Shown piece after piece: positions 25,003-34,219 of a stretch of 64,000 nt of DNA (the first letter of the stretch is position 1; each line of letters begins with the position of its first letter). Under the pieces are notes generated by a model. That model searched no databases, was not told the DNA's origin, and saw only the letters and a program-made list of their open reading frames with translations. This DNA is from Amycolatopsis australiensis (GTDB lineage Bacteria > Actinomycetota > Actinomycetes > Mycobacteriales > Pseudonocardiaceae), in contig NZ_FPJG01000006.1 of the NCBI RefSeq assembly GCF_900119165.1, positions 9,051,763 through 9,115,762 on the forward strand, in the 5' to 3' direction. Made by a program: the position numbers and the translations under genes.

Positions 25003-25200
25003 TCACTCCGACGGGATGACCGCCCACAGGATCAGGTACGCCACGAACTGCGGCCCGGGCAGCAGGCAGGACAGCACGGCCAGCAGCCGTACCGTGTTCG
25101 GCTTCATGCCGAACCGCTGCGCGAGACCCGCGCAGACGCCGCCGATCATGCGGCCGTGGCGCGGGCGGGACAGTGCCCTCCTGGTGACCGGTGCGCTCAT
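25003..25200 (-). CDS. PspC domain protein
   Basis: A 65-residue protein from ATG 25200: basic head, then the PspC signature GRMIGGVCAGLAQRFGM, followed by one hydrophobic helix (LAVLSCLLPGPQFVAYLILW) and VIPSE. Single-domain PspC proteins are membrane peptides linked to phage-shock type envelope responses. The frame extends upstream to 25245, but the conserved domain starts here. It is monocistronic. Confidence 0.88.
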   Translation of the reverse strand: MSAPVTRRALSRPRHGRMIGGVCAGLAQRFGMKPNTVRLLAVLSCLLPGPQFVAYLILWAVIPSE

Positions 25201-25453
25201 CGTCTTTTCCCTTTCCTCGAAGTTCCGATATCCCCACTTCACCACCGGAGTACCCGCTTCCGCATCGCTCCCGGGACGGATCGCTCCCTTAGGGGACGGT
25301 AAAAGCGAAAACCGTTCGAAACCTCAGGCGAAACTCAGGAAAACGGACCGCGCCGCGCTGACCTGCACATTCCGCCGCGGCCAGCGGGAAAATAATGAGA
25401 GATCTCCCCGTCAGGGCTGGTTTTTCCCGCCGATGTGGTGATACTTGCTCCCC

Positions 25454-26347
25454 GTGTACCCGCGTCTGAAGGCATTGGCCGTCGCGATGCTCTGCGCCCT
25501 GCTCGCCGCCTGCGCGAACACCCAGGCCGCGCCCGAGCCGTCGTCCGGGCCCACGCCGCTGACCTCGTCCGCCGCGCTGGGCGACTTCGCGACCGTCGAC
25601 TACTGCAGCCTGCTCGACGTGCCCGCGGTCGCTCCCGGCGCCGTCGCCAGCCCGACGTTCGAGACCTGCCAGGCCCGGCTCGGCGCGCGCACGATCCTCG
25701 TCGGGCCGCTGGCCTTCGACTCCGATCCGAACATCAGGCCCTACGCCTACCCCGGGCCGGTGCCCGACGGCGTCGCGGTCCAGCAGTCGATGTTCAACGA
25801 CCGCACCGCCTGCACCCGCGCGATCACCTTCGCCGACGGCAACCGGCTCGACCTGTCGGTCAGCGACACCAGCGACGACCAGGCCGCACGCTGTGGCGTC
25901 GCCGACGCGGCCGTCGGCTCGGTCCTGGGCGTCGTCACGGCGAACAAGGTCGGCCGGCTGAAGTTCCCGGAACGCTCGTGGGGCCTCGTCGCGCCGTGCG
26001 CGCTGCTGGACACCCACGACCTCGACGACGCGGCGGGCGCCGACAGCCGGCCGGCGACCGGGCTGTCCGGGCACAGCTGCATCCGCGGCAAGGTGAGCTT
26101 CAAGCTGACCGTCGAGACCGACGAGGACGCACGCCCGGCCGAGACGGTGGGCGGCCGCGAAGCCCGGCTCCGGACGGCGGGCGCGTTCTGCCTGATCGAC
26201 ACGACGCAACCGGCGCCGGGACTGCCGGGCCGCCGCGAGCTGGCCGAGATCAGCGTCGTCGAGACCGCCGGCACCGCGAACGACGCCACGTGCGCCCACG
26301 CCCGCGCCGCGGCCGCGTCGATCTTCCCGCGCCTGCCCCACGCCTGA
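25454..26347 (+). CDS. DUF3558-like secreted lipoprotein
   Basis: A 297-residue lipoprotein from GTG 25454. The signal ends in a lipobox LCALLAAC with Cys20 as acylation site. The mature part has paired-cysteine patterns (VDYCSLLD, FETCQARL, TACTRAI, AARCGV, VAPCALLD, HSCIRG), suggesting two repeats of a DUF3558-like fold. The function is unknown. It is followed by a 19-bp hairpin shared with the convergent sugC gene. Confidence 0.75.
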   Translation: MYPRLKALAVAMLCALLAACANTQAAPEPSSGPTPLTSSAALGDFATVDYCSLLDVPAVAPGAVASPTFETCQARLGARTILVGPLAFDSDPNIRPYAYPGPVPDGVAVQQSMFNDRTACTRAITFADGNRLDLSVSDTSDDQAARCGVADAAVGSVLGVVTANKVGRLKFPERSWGLVAPCALLDTHDLDDAAGADSRPATGLSGHSCIRGKVSFKLTVETDEDARPAETVGGREARLRTAGAFCLIDTTQPAPGLPGRRELAEISVVETAGTANDATCAHARAAAASIFPRLPHA

Positions 26348-26348
26348 A

Positions 26349-26400
26349 CCGGTCGTGAGTGGGAAACAGCGTCCTAACCCCGTTTCCCACTCACGACCGG
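26349..26400. terminator. bidirectional 19-bp hairpin between convergent genes
   Basis: CCGGTCGTGAGTGGGAAAC (26349-26367) is the exact complement of 26382-26400, with a 14-base loop. It starts right after the lipoprotein stop and ends nine bases before the sugC stop. The length and perfection of the stem suggest a bidirectional terminator or a mobile palindrome used as one. Confidence 0.8.
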
Positions 26401-26409
26401 ACGCGCGGG

Positions 26410-27591
26410 TCAGTCCTCGTAGGTGAGGTTCTTGCCGTTCGACGGGTCGAACAGCTTGATCTTGTCCGCGTCGTACCAGACTTCGAGGTCCGCGTTCTCC
26501 TTCGCCGACGACTCCGCCGACAGCCGCGCGACGATCTGGGACTCGGCGCCCGGCACGTCCGCGGACCCGCTGTCCGCGGCCAGTTCGGCCAGCTCCTCGG
26601 CGGTGGCGGCCTCGCCCTCCACCGTGAAGTGCGCGAACTTCTCCGAACCCATCGACTCCAGGACGTCGATGTGCGCGGTGAACGTCGCCCCGCCCGCCTT
26701 CTGGCCGGCTTCGACCAGCGCCGCGTCCTCGAAGTGCTCCGGCCGGATGCCGACGATCACGTCGCGGGGCGCGTTCGCCTTCTCCACCAGCTGCCGGACG
26801 CGGTCGGTCAGCGGAGTCGTGCCGAGCGCACTCCTCAGCTCGTTGTTCTCCAGCGTCGCCGGGACGAAGTTCATCGACGGCGAGCCGATGAACCCGGCCA
26901 CGAACAGGTTCGCCGGGTTGTCGTACAGGAACTGCGGCGAGCCGATCTGCTGCACGTACCCGGCCCGCAGCACCACGACCCGGTCGCCCAGCGTCATGGC
27001 CTCGGTCTGGTCGTGCGTCACGTACAGCGTCGTCGTGCCGAGCTGCTTCTGGATCTTCGACACCGACGTCCGCATCTGGCCACGCAGCTTGGCGTCCAGG
27101 TTGGACAGCGGCTCGTCCATCAGGAACGCCTTCGGGCTGCGGACGATCGCCCGGCCCATCGCGACGCGCTGCCGCTGGCCACCGGAGAGGTTGGCCGGCT
27201 TGCGGTCCAGGTGCTGGGTCAGGTCGAGGATCTTCGCCGCCTCCTCGACCTTCGCCCGCACGGTCTTGTCGTCGACCTTCGCCAGCCGCAGCGGGAAGGC
27301 CATGTTCTCCCGGACGCTCATGTGCGGGTAGAGCGCGTAGGACTGGAACACCATCGCGATGTCCCGGTCCTTCGGCGCCTTCTCGTTGACGCGCTGGCCG
27401 TCGATGCGCAGCTCACCGGAGGAGATGTCCTCCAGGCCCGCCACCATGTTCAGCGTGGTCGACTTCCCGCAGCCGGACGGGCCGACCAGGATGATGAACT
27501 CGCCGTCGGCGATGGTGATGTCCACTTCGGACACCGCGAGCGCGCCGTCGGGGTACTTCTTCGACACCTTGTCGAGCACGATCTCTGCCAT
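26410..27591 (-). CDS. sugC: ABC importer ATP-binding subunit, SugC-type (trehalose uptake)
   Basis: A 393-residue ATPase of the MalK/UgpC class. Walker A GPSGCGKST (37-45), Q-loop VFQSYALYPH, signature LSGGQRQR (135-142), Walker B FLMDEP (156-161) and the switch His in VTHDQTEA are all present. A C-terminal TOBE/regulatory domain follows, with an unusual acidic insert near 340-370. It closes the lpqY-sugA-sugB-sugC order known for the mycobacterial trehalose recycling importer and begins five bases after sugB. Confidence 0.9.
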   Translation of the reverse strand: MAEIVLDKVSKKYPDGALAVSEVDITIADGEFIILVGPSGCGKSTTLNMVAGLEDISSGELRIDGQRVNEKAPKDRDIAMVFQSYALYPHMSVRENMAFPLRLAKVDDKTVRAKVEEAAKILDLTQHLDRKPANLSGGQRQRVAMGRAIVRSPKAFLMDEPLSNLDAKLRGQMRTSVSKIQKQLGTTTLYVTHDQTEAMTLGDRVVVLRAGYVQQIGSPQFLYDNPANLFVAGFIGSPSMNFVPATLENNELRSALGTTPLTDRVRQLVEKANAPRDVIVGIRPEHFEDAALVEAGQKAGGATFTAHIDVLESMGSEKFAHFTVEGEAATAEELAELAADSGSADVPGAESQIVARLSAESSAKENADLEVWYDADKIKLFDPSNGKNLTYED

Positions 27592-27595
27592 AGCG

Positions 27596-28435
27596 CTACC
27601 CCTTCACCGCACCGGAGGTCAGCCCCGCCACGATGCGACGCTGGAAGAACAACACGAACACAATGATCGGGATGGTGATCACGACCGCGGCCGCGCACAC
27701 CTGCCCGGTCGGGTCCTCGAACTGCGAGGACCCGGTGAAGAACGACAGCGCCGCCGGCACCGTGCGCGACGCCGTGGTCGACGTCAGCGAGATGGCGAAC
27801 AGGAAGTCGTTCCAGCAGAAGATGAACACCAGGATCGCGGTGGTGAACACGCCCGGCGCGGCCAGCGGCGCGATCACCCGCCGGAACGCCTGGGCCGGCG
27901 TGGCGCCGTCCATCTTCGCCGCCTTCTCCAGCTCCCACGGGATCTCGCGGAAGAACGCCGAGAGCGTGTAGATCGACAGCGGCAGGGCGAACGTGATGTA
28001 CGGCAGGATCAGGCCCGGCCACGTGTCGAACAGGCTCAGGTTCCGCTCGATGTTGAACAGCGGCGTCACCAGCGACACCTGCGGGAACATCGCGATCAGC
28101 AGCGAGAGCCCGACGAGCAGTTGCTTGCCGGGGAAGTCCAGCCGCGCGATCGCGTACGCGGCCATCGTGCCGAGCACCACCGCGATCACGGTGGAGATCA
28201 GCGCGATGCCGATCGAGTTGACCAGCGCCCGCACGAACTCCGACGTCTCGAAGATGTCCGCGTAGTTCTGCCAGGTCCACGACTGCGGGATGAAGCTGCC
28301 GTCGGCCAGGGTGTCCTTGGTCTTGAACGACAGCGAGAGCACCCACAGCACGGGCACCAGCGCGAACACGAGCACGAGGATGTCGACCAGGCCCCAGCGC
28401 AGCTTGCGGCCCGTCGTCACGGTTCCCATCACCAT
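27596..28435 (-). CDS. sugB: ABC importer permease, SugB-type
   Basis: A 279-residue permease with six membrane helices. The EAA loop reads [20 protein letters not shown], which couples it to the SugC ATPase. The start overlaps the sugA stop by four bases (ATGATGG at 28435), so synthesis of the two permeases is coupled. It is paired with SugA as MalG is with MalF. Confidence 0.9.
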   Translation of the reverse strand: MVMGTVTTGRKLRWGLVDILVLVFALVPVLWVLSLSFKTKDTLADGSFIPQSWTWQNYADIFETSEFVRALVNSIGIALISTVIAVVLGTMAAYAIARLDFPGKQLLVGLSLLIAMFPQVSLVTPLFNIERNLSLFDTWPGLILPYITFALPLSIYTLSAFFREIPWELEKAAKMDGATPAQAFRRVIAPLAAPGVFTTAILVFIFCWNDFLFAISLTSTTASRTVPAALSFFTGSSQFEDPTGQVCAAAVVITIPIIVFVLFFQRRIVAGLTSGAVKG

Positions 28436-29406
28436 CAGCGCTTACCCCCGTTGTCCGAGCCCGGTGCCGCGGTGCCGAACACCTTGATGAAGATGAACGC
28501 GATCAGCGCCACCGTGATGAAGATGAGCACGGCCATCGTCGACCCGATCCCGAGGTTGAGCCCCTTGACCAGGTTGTCGTAGGTCTGCATGGACACCGAC
28601 CCGGTGTCCTGCGCGCCCCCGGTGAGCACGTAGATGTTGTCGAAGATCCGGAACGCGTCGAGCGTGCGGAACAGCAGCGCCACCAGGATCGCCGGCTTCA
28701 TCACCGGCAGCATCACCTTCGTGAACCGCTGCCACGCGCTCGCGCCGTCCATCGCCGCGGCCTTGAGCAGGTCATCCGGCACCAGCGCCAGGCCGGCCAT
28801 CAGCAGCAGCGCCATGAACGGCGTGGTCTTCCACACCTCGGCGAGGATGATGATGAACAGCGATGGCCACTGGTCGGTCAGCGGCGCCGCGCCGTCCGAA
28901 AGCGCGTTCGCCAGGTAGCCGTACTTCGGCGTCCACGCGTAGTACCACGAGAACGCCGCGACGACCGTGACGATGCCGTACGGGATCAGCGCGACGGTGC
29001 GCACCAGCCCGCGGCCGACGAGCGTCCGGTGCATGATCAGCGCCAGCGCCATGCCGAGCACGAACTCGATGGCCACCGACACGACGGTCAGGAACATCGT
29101 GGTGCCGAACGCGGTCCACCAGTACGAATTGGACAGCACGGCCGCGTAGTTGTCGAAGCCGACGAACTTCTGCTGCGACGGGAACCGCAGGTCGTACCGC
29201 TGCAGCGAAAGCCAGATCGAGTAGAGGATCGGGTAGCCGGTGACCGCGATCATCACGATGAACGCGGGCGCGCACAGCCACAGCCCGAGCCGCCGCTCGG
29301 CCTTCTTGCCTTCGGAGAGCGCGGGCTTGCCCTTCTTGTGCGACGTCGCCTCCTTGGCGACCGTGGCCCCGGCGGTGTCGGCCGGGGTCGAGTCCTGAAC
29401 GGTCAC
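28435..29406 (-). CDS. sugA: ABC importer permease, SugA-type
   Basis: A 323-residue permease from GTG 29406, which overlaps the lpqY stop by four bases (GTGA). A 40-residue charged N-terminal tail precedes six membrane helices. The EAA loop is [22 protein letters not shown]. It forms the heterodimeric channel with SugB. Confidence 0.9.
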   Translation of the reverse strand: MTVQDSTPADTAGATVAKEATSHKKGKPALSEGKKAERRLGLWLCAPAFIVMIAVTGYPILYSIWLSLQRYDLRFPSQQKFVGFDNYAAVLSNSYWWTAFGTTMFLTVVSVAIEFVLGMALALIMHRTLVGRGLVRTVALIPYGIVTVVAAFSWYYAWTPKYGYLANALSDGAAPLTDQWPSLFIIILAEVWKTTPFMALLLMAGLALVPDDLLKAAAMDGASAWQRFTKVMLPVMKPAILVALLFRTLDAFRIFDNIYVLTGGAQDTGSVSMQTYDNLVKGLNLGIGSTMAVLIFITVALIAFIFIKVFGTAAPGSDNGGKR

Positions 29407-30725
29407 GGGATCACTCCCTTCGACTGGAGCGCGTCGTTGAGCTGCTCGCGCAGCCGGTCCGCGGTGGCCTTCGGGTCGATGCCGGCCGGCGGTGAAAGCA
29501 CCTTCGACATCACCGTCGACATGTTCTGGTACGCCGGGGTCAGCGGGCGCACGGCGGCGTCCTTGATGGCGTCGATGATCGAGTCGCGCATCGGGTACTT
29601 CAGCGCCATGTTCGGGTTGTCGGCGCTCGCCGGCTTCGACGGGTCGAGCGGCGTGTCGTTGTGGTACACCGATTCGATGGTCGGCGGCACGCCGTCGTTG
29701 ATCGCCGAGAACTTCTGGTTGTCGGCGTTGCGCAGGCACAGCGCCGCCTCGAACGCCTCGGGCTTGTGCTGCGACAGCGAGCTGACCGCGAGGTCGTAGC
29801 CGCCGATGGTGGTCTTGGCCGGCGTGCCCGGCTTCGCCTCCGGGTAGACGGCCCACTTGAAGTGCGAGACGTCCTGCGGCTTTTCCTTGGCGTAGGAGGC
29901 GTAGACGAACGGCCAGTTCAGCTCGAACGCGGCGTCACCGCGCTGGAACGTCTGCCGGACGTCGTCCTCCTTCGAGTTGGTCAGCGACGGGTCGGTGATC
30001 CCCGACGACGCGATGGTCTTCAGCAGCGCCAGCGCCTTGACCGCGCCGTCGTCGAGCACCACGGACTTGCCGTCGTCGGACAGGATGTGCCCGCCCATCG
30101 AGTTCACGAGCGTGTTGTAGAAGACGACGAGGCCTTCGTACTGCGCGCCGGTGAACACGATGCTGTAGGGCTTGCCCTGCGCCTTGAGCTCCTTGGCCTT
30201 GGCGATCATCTCGTCCCAGGTCTTCGGCGGCGTCGGCGTGATGCGGTCGTCGTACCAGAGCAGCTGGACGTTGGTGTTCTTCGTGGCCGCGTAGAGCTTC
30301 CCGTTGTAGGTCGCCGTGTCCAGCGGCCCCTGCAGGACGCCCTGCGTCGCCTCGGCCTTGTGCTCGCCCGTCCATTCCTCGACCCAGCCGGCTTCGGCGA
30401 ACTCCGAAACCCAGGTCACGTCGAGGCCGAGGACGTCCATCGCGGTGTCGCCCGCGGCGAGCCGCCGGGCCATCTGCAGGCGCTGGTCGTCCGCGCCGCG
30501 CTGCAGCTTGTTGTAGACGATCTCGTAGCGGCCGTTCGCCGCCTTGTTGCAGTTGTCCACGACTTTCTGGAAGCTGTCTTCGGGCGCGTAGTAGACGTTG
30601 ATCTTCATTCCGCCACCCGAGCCGCAACCGGCGAGCATGCCGGTCACCAGTGCCCCTGCCCCCAGCAGGACCGCGGTACGGCCGGGCGAGCGTCCCCGTT
30701 TGCCCGCACCGATCCTCTTCCCCAT
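29403..30725 (-). CDS. lpqY: LpqY-type trehalose-binding lipoprotein
   Basis: A 440-residue type-I solute-binding lipoprotein. The lipobox GMLAGC places Cys34 as the lipidated residue. The mature domain has the usual sugar-binder features (DVLGLDVTWVSEFAEAGWVEEW, LYAATKNTNVQLLWYDD, FELNWPFVYASY). In mycobacteria LpqY binds trehalose released by mycolyl transfer and feeds it to SugABC; the same order here supports trehalose as ligand, though this lineage may use it differently. It is first in the operon, with about 240 upstream bases holding the promoter. Confidence 0.87.
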   Translation of the reverse strand: MGKRIGAGKRGRSPGRTAVLLGAGALVTGMLAGCGSGGGMKINVYYAPEDSFQKVVDNCNKAANGRYEIVYNKLQRGADDQRLQMARRLAAGDTAMDVLGLDVTWVSEFAEAGWVEEWTGEHKAEATQGVLQGPLDTATYNGKLYAATKNTNVQLLWYDDRITPTPPKTWDEMIAKAKELKAQGKPYSIVFTGAQYEGLVVFYNTLVNSMGGHILSDDGKSVVLDDGAVKALALLKTIASSGITDPSLTNSKEDDVRQTFQRGDAAFELNWPFVYASYAKEKPQDVSHFKWAVYPEAKPGTPAKTTIGGYDLAVSSLSQHKPEAFEAALCLRNADNQKFSAINDGVPPTIESVYHNDTPLDPSKPASADNPNMALKYPMRDSIIDAIKDAAVRPLTPAYQNMSTVMSKVLSPPAGIDPKATADRLREQLNDALQSKGVIP

Positions 30726-30966
30726 AAGGCCTCCTCACCCGCGTGCACGCCGGATACCGCGGCGCCCGGAGGCACCACGACGCGATGAGGCGAACCGCGC
30801 CAGCACCCCGACGTGCTAGTGCTCGGGCCGCCGCGCTGGTTGGGCGAGGCCGCCCGACTGGTGTCGGACAACTTATGCCGGGCGATCACACCCCGCAAGC
30901 AGTATCGGTAACGATTCAGCCCACTGCAGACTGAACTGTGATTTTCCCCTGATAAAGGCGGCGTTT
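30726..30966. promoter_or_regulatory. promoter region of lpqY-sugABC
   Basis: About 240 bases with no ORF I can support. The stretch near 30900-30960 is unusually A/T-rich for this genome (GTATCGGTAACGATT, TGATTTTCCCCTGATAAA), so on the minus strand it should contain the operon promoter. I see no convincing operator palindrome. Confidence 0.3.
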
Positions 30967-31491
30967 TCAGGAGTGCGCGGGCGGCGGTTTGAGGGCGAGC
31001 TTCGCGAGCAGCTCCCGGCCCCGTTCGGCGGAGCGCGGCTGGCACAGGACGTCGTAGCGGCCGGCCACCAGCTGGCTCGCCGAGGAGAAGTCCCGCCGCC
31101 CGCGCGACATGCTGTAGCCGATGGCGGCGAACATCAGCCCGGACAGCACGCCCAGCACGAGCCCGGTGAGCAGCTGCAGCGCGAAGCCCTGGTTGACGAA
31201 CAGCCCCAGCAGCAGCCCCGCGAAGAGGCCGAACCAGGCGCCGGACACCGCGCCGGTGCCGAGCACGCGTCCCCAGGACAGCTTCCCGATGACGCGCTCG
31301 ACGAGCATCAGGTCGACACCGACGATCGTGACGTCGCCGACCGAGAACTCGCTGTCGGCGAGGAAGTCGACGGCCTGCTGCGCCTCCTCGTAGGTCGCGT
31401 ACGACCCGATCGGCCAGCCGGTCGGCGGCGTCGGCAGCCGCGGCAGGCCTTGGGGCGCCCGGCTGCCGCCGAAGGGACTACTCACCATCAT
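30967..31491 (-). CDS. general-stress-type membrane protein (Rv1234-like)
   Basis: A 174-residue protein. A YflT/GSP17M-like N-terminal domain (IGSYATYEEAQQAVDFLAD, TIVGVDLMLVERV) is followed by two Gly-rich membrane helices (WFGLFAGLLLGLFV, LVLGVLSGLMFAAIGYSM) and a cytoplasmic tail. This layout and its place before lpqY match Rv1234. The start is ATG 31491 or the adjacent ATG 31488. The function is unknown. Confidence 0.8.
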   Translation of the reverse strand: MMVSSPFGGSRAPQGLPRLPTPPTGWPIGSYATYEEAQQAVDFLADSEFSVGDVTIVGVDLMLVERVIGKLSWGRVLGTGAVSGAWFGLFAGLLLGLFVNQGFALQLLTGLVLGVLSGLMFAAIGYSMSRGRRDFSSASQLVAGRYDVLCQPRSAERGRELLAKLALKPPPAHS

Positions 31492-31612
31492 CACCTGCGC
31501 ACTCGTGGGTCTGGGCGTCCATCTTGTCAAGAACGACCGGACCGTGCGAGCCGCTTACCCCGAAAGCCCGAGCCGCTTTGTCGCCGTATCGACAATCGAC
31601 CGCCCGGACCCG

Positions 31613-31722
31613 AGCGACCCAAGGCGGCCTTCGGTGCGTCAGACGCACCGAAGGCCGCCTTGGGTGCTCCATCCATGCCCCCGCCACCACCCTCAACGCA
31701 ACCAAGGCCGCATTGGGGCGCC
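31613..31722. repeat. palindromic intergenic repeat, copy 3 (modified)
   Basis: Outer arms AGCGACCCAA and TTGGGGCGCC enclose the same CCTTCGGTGCGTCAGACGCACCGAAGG core as the 87-nt copies. This copy is 110 nt because of an unrelated insert (about 31666-31700) between the core and the right arm. It lies in the gap between the stress-protein start and the acyl-CoA dehydrogenase stop. Confidence 0.8.
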
Positions 31723-31730
31723 GTGGTGGC

Positions 31731-32927
31731 TCAGGAGCGGGACTTGTATTCGCGCAGCAGGCCACGGCTGATGATCGTCTTCTGGATCTCGCTCGTGCCC
31801 TCGCCGATGAGCAGGAACGGCGCCTCGCGCATGAGCCGCTCGATCTCGTACTCCTTCGAGTAGCCGTAGCCGCCGTGGATCCGGAACGCGTCCTGCGTGA
31901 CCTCGGCGCAGTACTCCGACGCGATCAGCTTCGCCATGCCGGCCTCGACGTCGTTGCGCTCGCCCGAGTCCTTGAGCCGCGCCGCGTTCACCATCATCAG
32001 GTGCGCCGCCTCGACCTTCGTCGCCATCTCGGCCAGCTTGAACGCCACCGCCTGGTGCTCGGCGATCGCCTTGCCGAACGTCTTGCGCTGCTGCGCGTAC
32101 TCGATCGCCAGCTCGAACGCCCGGATGGCGATGCCGCACGCCCGCGCCGCGACGTTCACCCGGCCGACCTCGACACCGTCCATCATGTACGCGAAGCCCT
32201 TGCCGGGCGCCTCGCCGAGCACCTTGTCCGCGCCGATCTCGAAGCCGCCGAAGACCGCTTCGGTCGTGTCGACGCCCTTGTAGCCCATCTTGTCGATCTT
32301 GCCGGGGATGGTCAGCCCGGGCGCCACCTCGCCGAAGCCCTCCGGCTTCTCGACCAGGAACGTCGTCAGGTTCTGGTGCGCCTTCTCGGCGCCTTCGTCG
32401 GTCTTGACCAGCAGCGCGATCAGGTTCGACGAGCCGCCGTTGGTCAGCCACATCTTCGAGCCGTCGATGACGTAGCCGTCGCCATCGCGGCGGGCGCGGG
32501 TCTTGATCGCGGCGACGTCCGACCCGAGGTCCGGCTCCGACATCGAGAACGAGCCGCGCACCTCGCCGGTGGCCATCCGGGGCAGGAAGTGCTGCTTCTG
32601 CGCTTCCGTGCCGTGGCGGGAGATCATGTGCGCCACGATGAAGTGGGTGTTGATCACGCCGGACACGCTCATCCAGCCGCGCGCGATCTCCTCGACGACC
32701 AGCGCGTAGGTCAGCAGCGACTCGCCGAGCCCGCCGTACTCCTCGGGGATGGTGATCCCGAACAGGCCCATCTCCTTCATACCCTCGACGATGTCGGCGG
32801 GGTAGGTGTCGGCGTGCTCGAGCTCCTGGGCGTGCGGGATGACCTCCTTGTCCACGAACTGGCGGACGGTGGCGAGGATCTCCTGCTGCACGTCGGTCAG
32901 GCCGGCGGTCTGGGCGAGACGGGCCAT
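31731..32927 (-). CDS. acyl-CoA dehydrogenase
   Basis: A 398-residue acyl-CoA dehydrogenase. It shows the flavin-contacting segments FSMSEPDLGSDVAAI and WLTNGGSSNLIALL, then ARACGIAIRAFELAIEYAQQR, and the C-terminal DAFRIHGGYGYSKEYEIERLMREA with the usual arrangement around the catalytic Glu region. It catalyses FAD-dependent alpha,beta-dehydrogenation of an acyl-CoA; chain specificity is not readable. ATG 32927 has GGGAG five bases upstream. It appears monocistronic. Confidence 0.93.
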   Translation of the reverse strand: MARLAQTAGLTDVQQEILATVRQFVDKEVIPHAQELEHADTYPADIVEGMKEMGLFGITIPEEYGGLGESLLTYALVVEEIARGWMSVSGVINTHFIVAHMISRHGTEAQKQHFLPRMATGEVRGSFSMSEPDLGSDVAAIKTRARRDGDGYVIDGSKMWLTNGGSSNLIALLVKTDEGAEKAHQNLTTFLVEKPEGFGEVAPGLTIPGKIDKMGYKGVDTTEAVFGGFEIGADKVLGEAPGKGFAYMMDGVEVGRVNVAARACGIAIRAFELAIEYAQQRKTFGKAIAEHQAVAFKLAEMATKVEAAHLMMVNAARLKDSGERNDVEAGMAKLIASEYCAEVTQDAFRIHGGYGYSKEYEIERLMREAPFLLIGEGTSEIQKTIISRGLLREYKSRS

Positions 32928-33061
32928 CACGGCTCCCTTTCCGGATTCGACGCCGGCTCCCGGCGCTGGGTTACCGGTGAGTATGACCGCAATCCGGCAA
33001 CCCTGCTATGAGGGCGCTCACGCTCCGCGCCGTAGAGTGCGGGGCGGAGGGGAGGGGGATC

Positions 33062-33400
33062 ATGAGCCGACCTCGGGGGCACCCCGGCGGCCCGGCGCGC
33101 CCCACCCGCAGCGCGGGGCTCGCGTTCGGGGCGCTCATGTGCTCGCTCTTCGGTCTCTTCGTGAGCTTCTTCGCGGCCGTCGTGGTCATCGCCCCGGGCC
33201 ACTTCGCCGCGATGTTCGTCCTCTTCCCGGACCTCATCGTGGCCGTGGCGGCCGTCGTCGTCGGCCACGTCGCCCGCAACAAGGCGAAGCGCGGCGAAGC
33301 GGTGGGGCAGGGTGTCGCGCTGCAGGCGATCATCCTGGGATACCTGGTGATCGCGCTGGACGTCCTGCTGATCGTCGTCGCGAACGGCGCCTTCCGCTGA
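33062..33400 (+). CDS. small DUF4190-like membrane protein
   Basis: A 112-residue protein from ATG 33062, with GGAGGGGG just upstream. Two or three membrane helices are separated by VGHVARNKAKRGEAVGQGVALQAIILGYL, which matches the turn (GHIAxxxxxRGE..G...A..LGY) of DUF4190. It is followed 42 bases later by a longer protein with the same module, so the two look like a duplication. Confidence 0.75.
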   Translation: MSRPRGHPGGPARPTRSAGLAFGALMCSLFGLFVSFFAAVVVIAPGHFAAMFVLFPDLIVAVAAVVVGHVARNKAKRGEAVGQGVALQAIILGYLVIALDVLLIVVANGAFR

Positions 33401-33442
33401 CCGGCTAACGTTGACGCCCTGCACGCACCGAGGGGACCCGCC

Positions 33443-34219
33443 ATGACCGACCCGTCCGGGGACAAGGACCGTCCGGCCACCGATCCGACCGTGTCGTACG
33501 ACCCGCCGCCGTCCGCGGAACCGGCGCCGTACACGCCGGAGAACTACGACCCGCCGGCCGCCGACGCCACGATCGCGGACACGACCGTCGCGGGCGCCGC
33601 GGACACCAGCGCCGCCGACACGGGCACCCCCGGCACGACCGGCGCCGACACCACCACCGCCGCCGCGAGCACGAGCACCACCGACACGACCGGCGCCGGC
33701 ACCACCGTCGCCGACACGGGCACCACCGGCCCCGCCTTCGCCGACACCACCACCGCGAGCACGACCGGCCCGGCCGTCGCCGACACCCCGGGCGTGCCGC
33801 AGCCGGGCGCGCTGCCGCCGGGCGCGTTCGAAACCCCGGCCGCGCACATCCCCGGCACCCCGTACGCTCCGCCGGGCCAGCCGACCTACCAGCCCGCCTA
33901 CCAGTACCCGCCCGCGTACGGCCGGCCGTACACCGCGCCCTACGTCCAGCCGTACCCGCCCGTGCCGCCACCGCAGCGGCAGGACAACGCGCTCGCGATC
34001 GGCGCGCTGGTCTGCTCCATCCTCGGCTTCTGCTCCGGTATCACGGCGGTCGCCGGACTCGTCATGGGCCACATCGCGCTGAGCAAGACCAACCGCGGCG
34101 AAGCGGGCGGCCGCGGGATGGCCACGGCCGCCGTCATCGTCGGTTACGTCGTCGTCGCGTTGTGGGCCGGCTTCTTCACCACCCTGATCATCCTGGGCGT
34201 CAACGGCCAGCTCGACTAG
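33443..34219 (+). CDS. DUF4190 membrane protein with long Thr/Ala/Asp-rich head (Rv1233c-like)
   Basis: A 258-residue protein. Residues 1-120 are low-complexity, dominated by Ala, Asp, Thr and Gly with recurring ADT and TTG motifs. Residues about 120-175 are Pro/Tyr-rich (YQPAYQYPPAYGRPY). The last 80 residues are a DUF4190 two-helix module (MGHIALSKTNRGEAGGRG). The disordered head is probably cytoplasmic. The place matches Rv1233c. The function is unknown. Its stop overlaps the convergent SPFH gene stop by four bases. Confidence 0.78.
   Translation: MTDPSGDKDRPATDPTVSYDPPPSAEPAPYTPENYDPPAADATIADTTVAGAADTSAADTGTPGTTGADTTTAAASTSTTDTTGAGTTVADTGTTGPAFADTTTASTTGPAVADTPGVPQPGALPPGAFETPAAHIPGTPYAPPGQPTYQPAYQYPPAYGRPYTAPYVQPYPPVPPPQRQDNALAIGALVCSILGFCSGITAVAGLVMGHIALSKTNRGEAGGRGMATAAVIVGYVVVALWAGFFTTLIILGVNGQLD

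Noticed and set aside
26359..27666. 435-residue plus-strand open frame opposite sugC
   Set aside because: Mirror frame of an intact, motif-complete ATPase; no ribosome site or conserved sequence.
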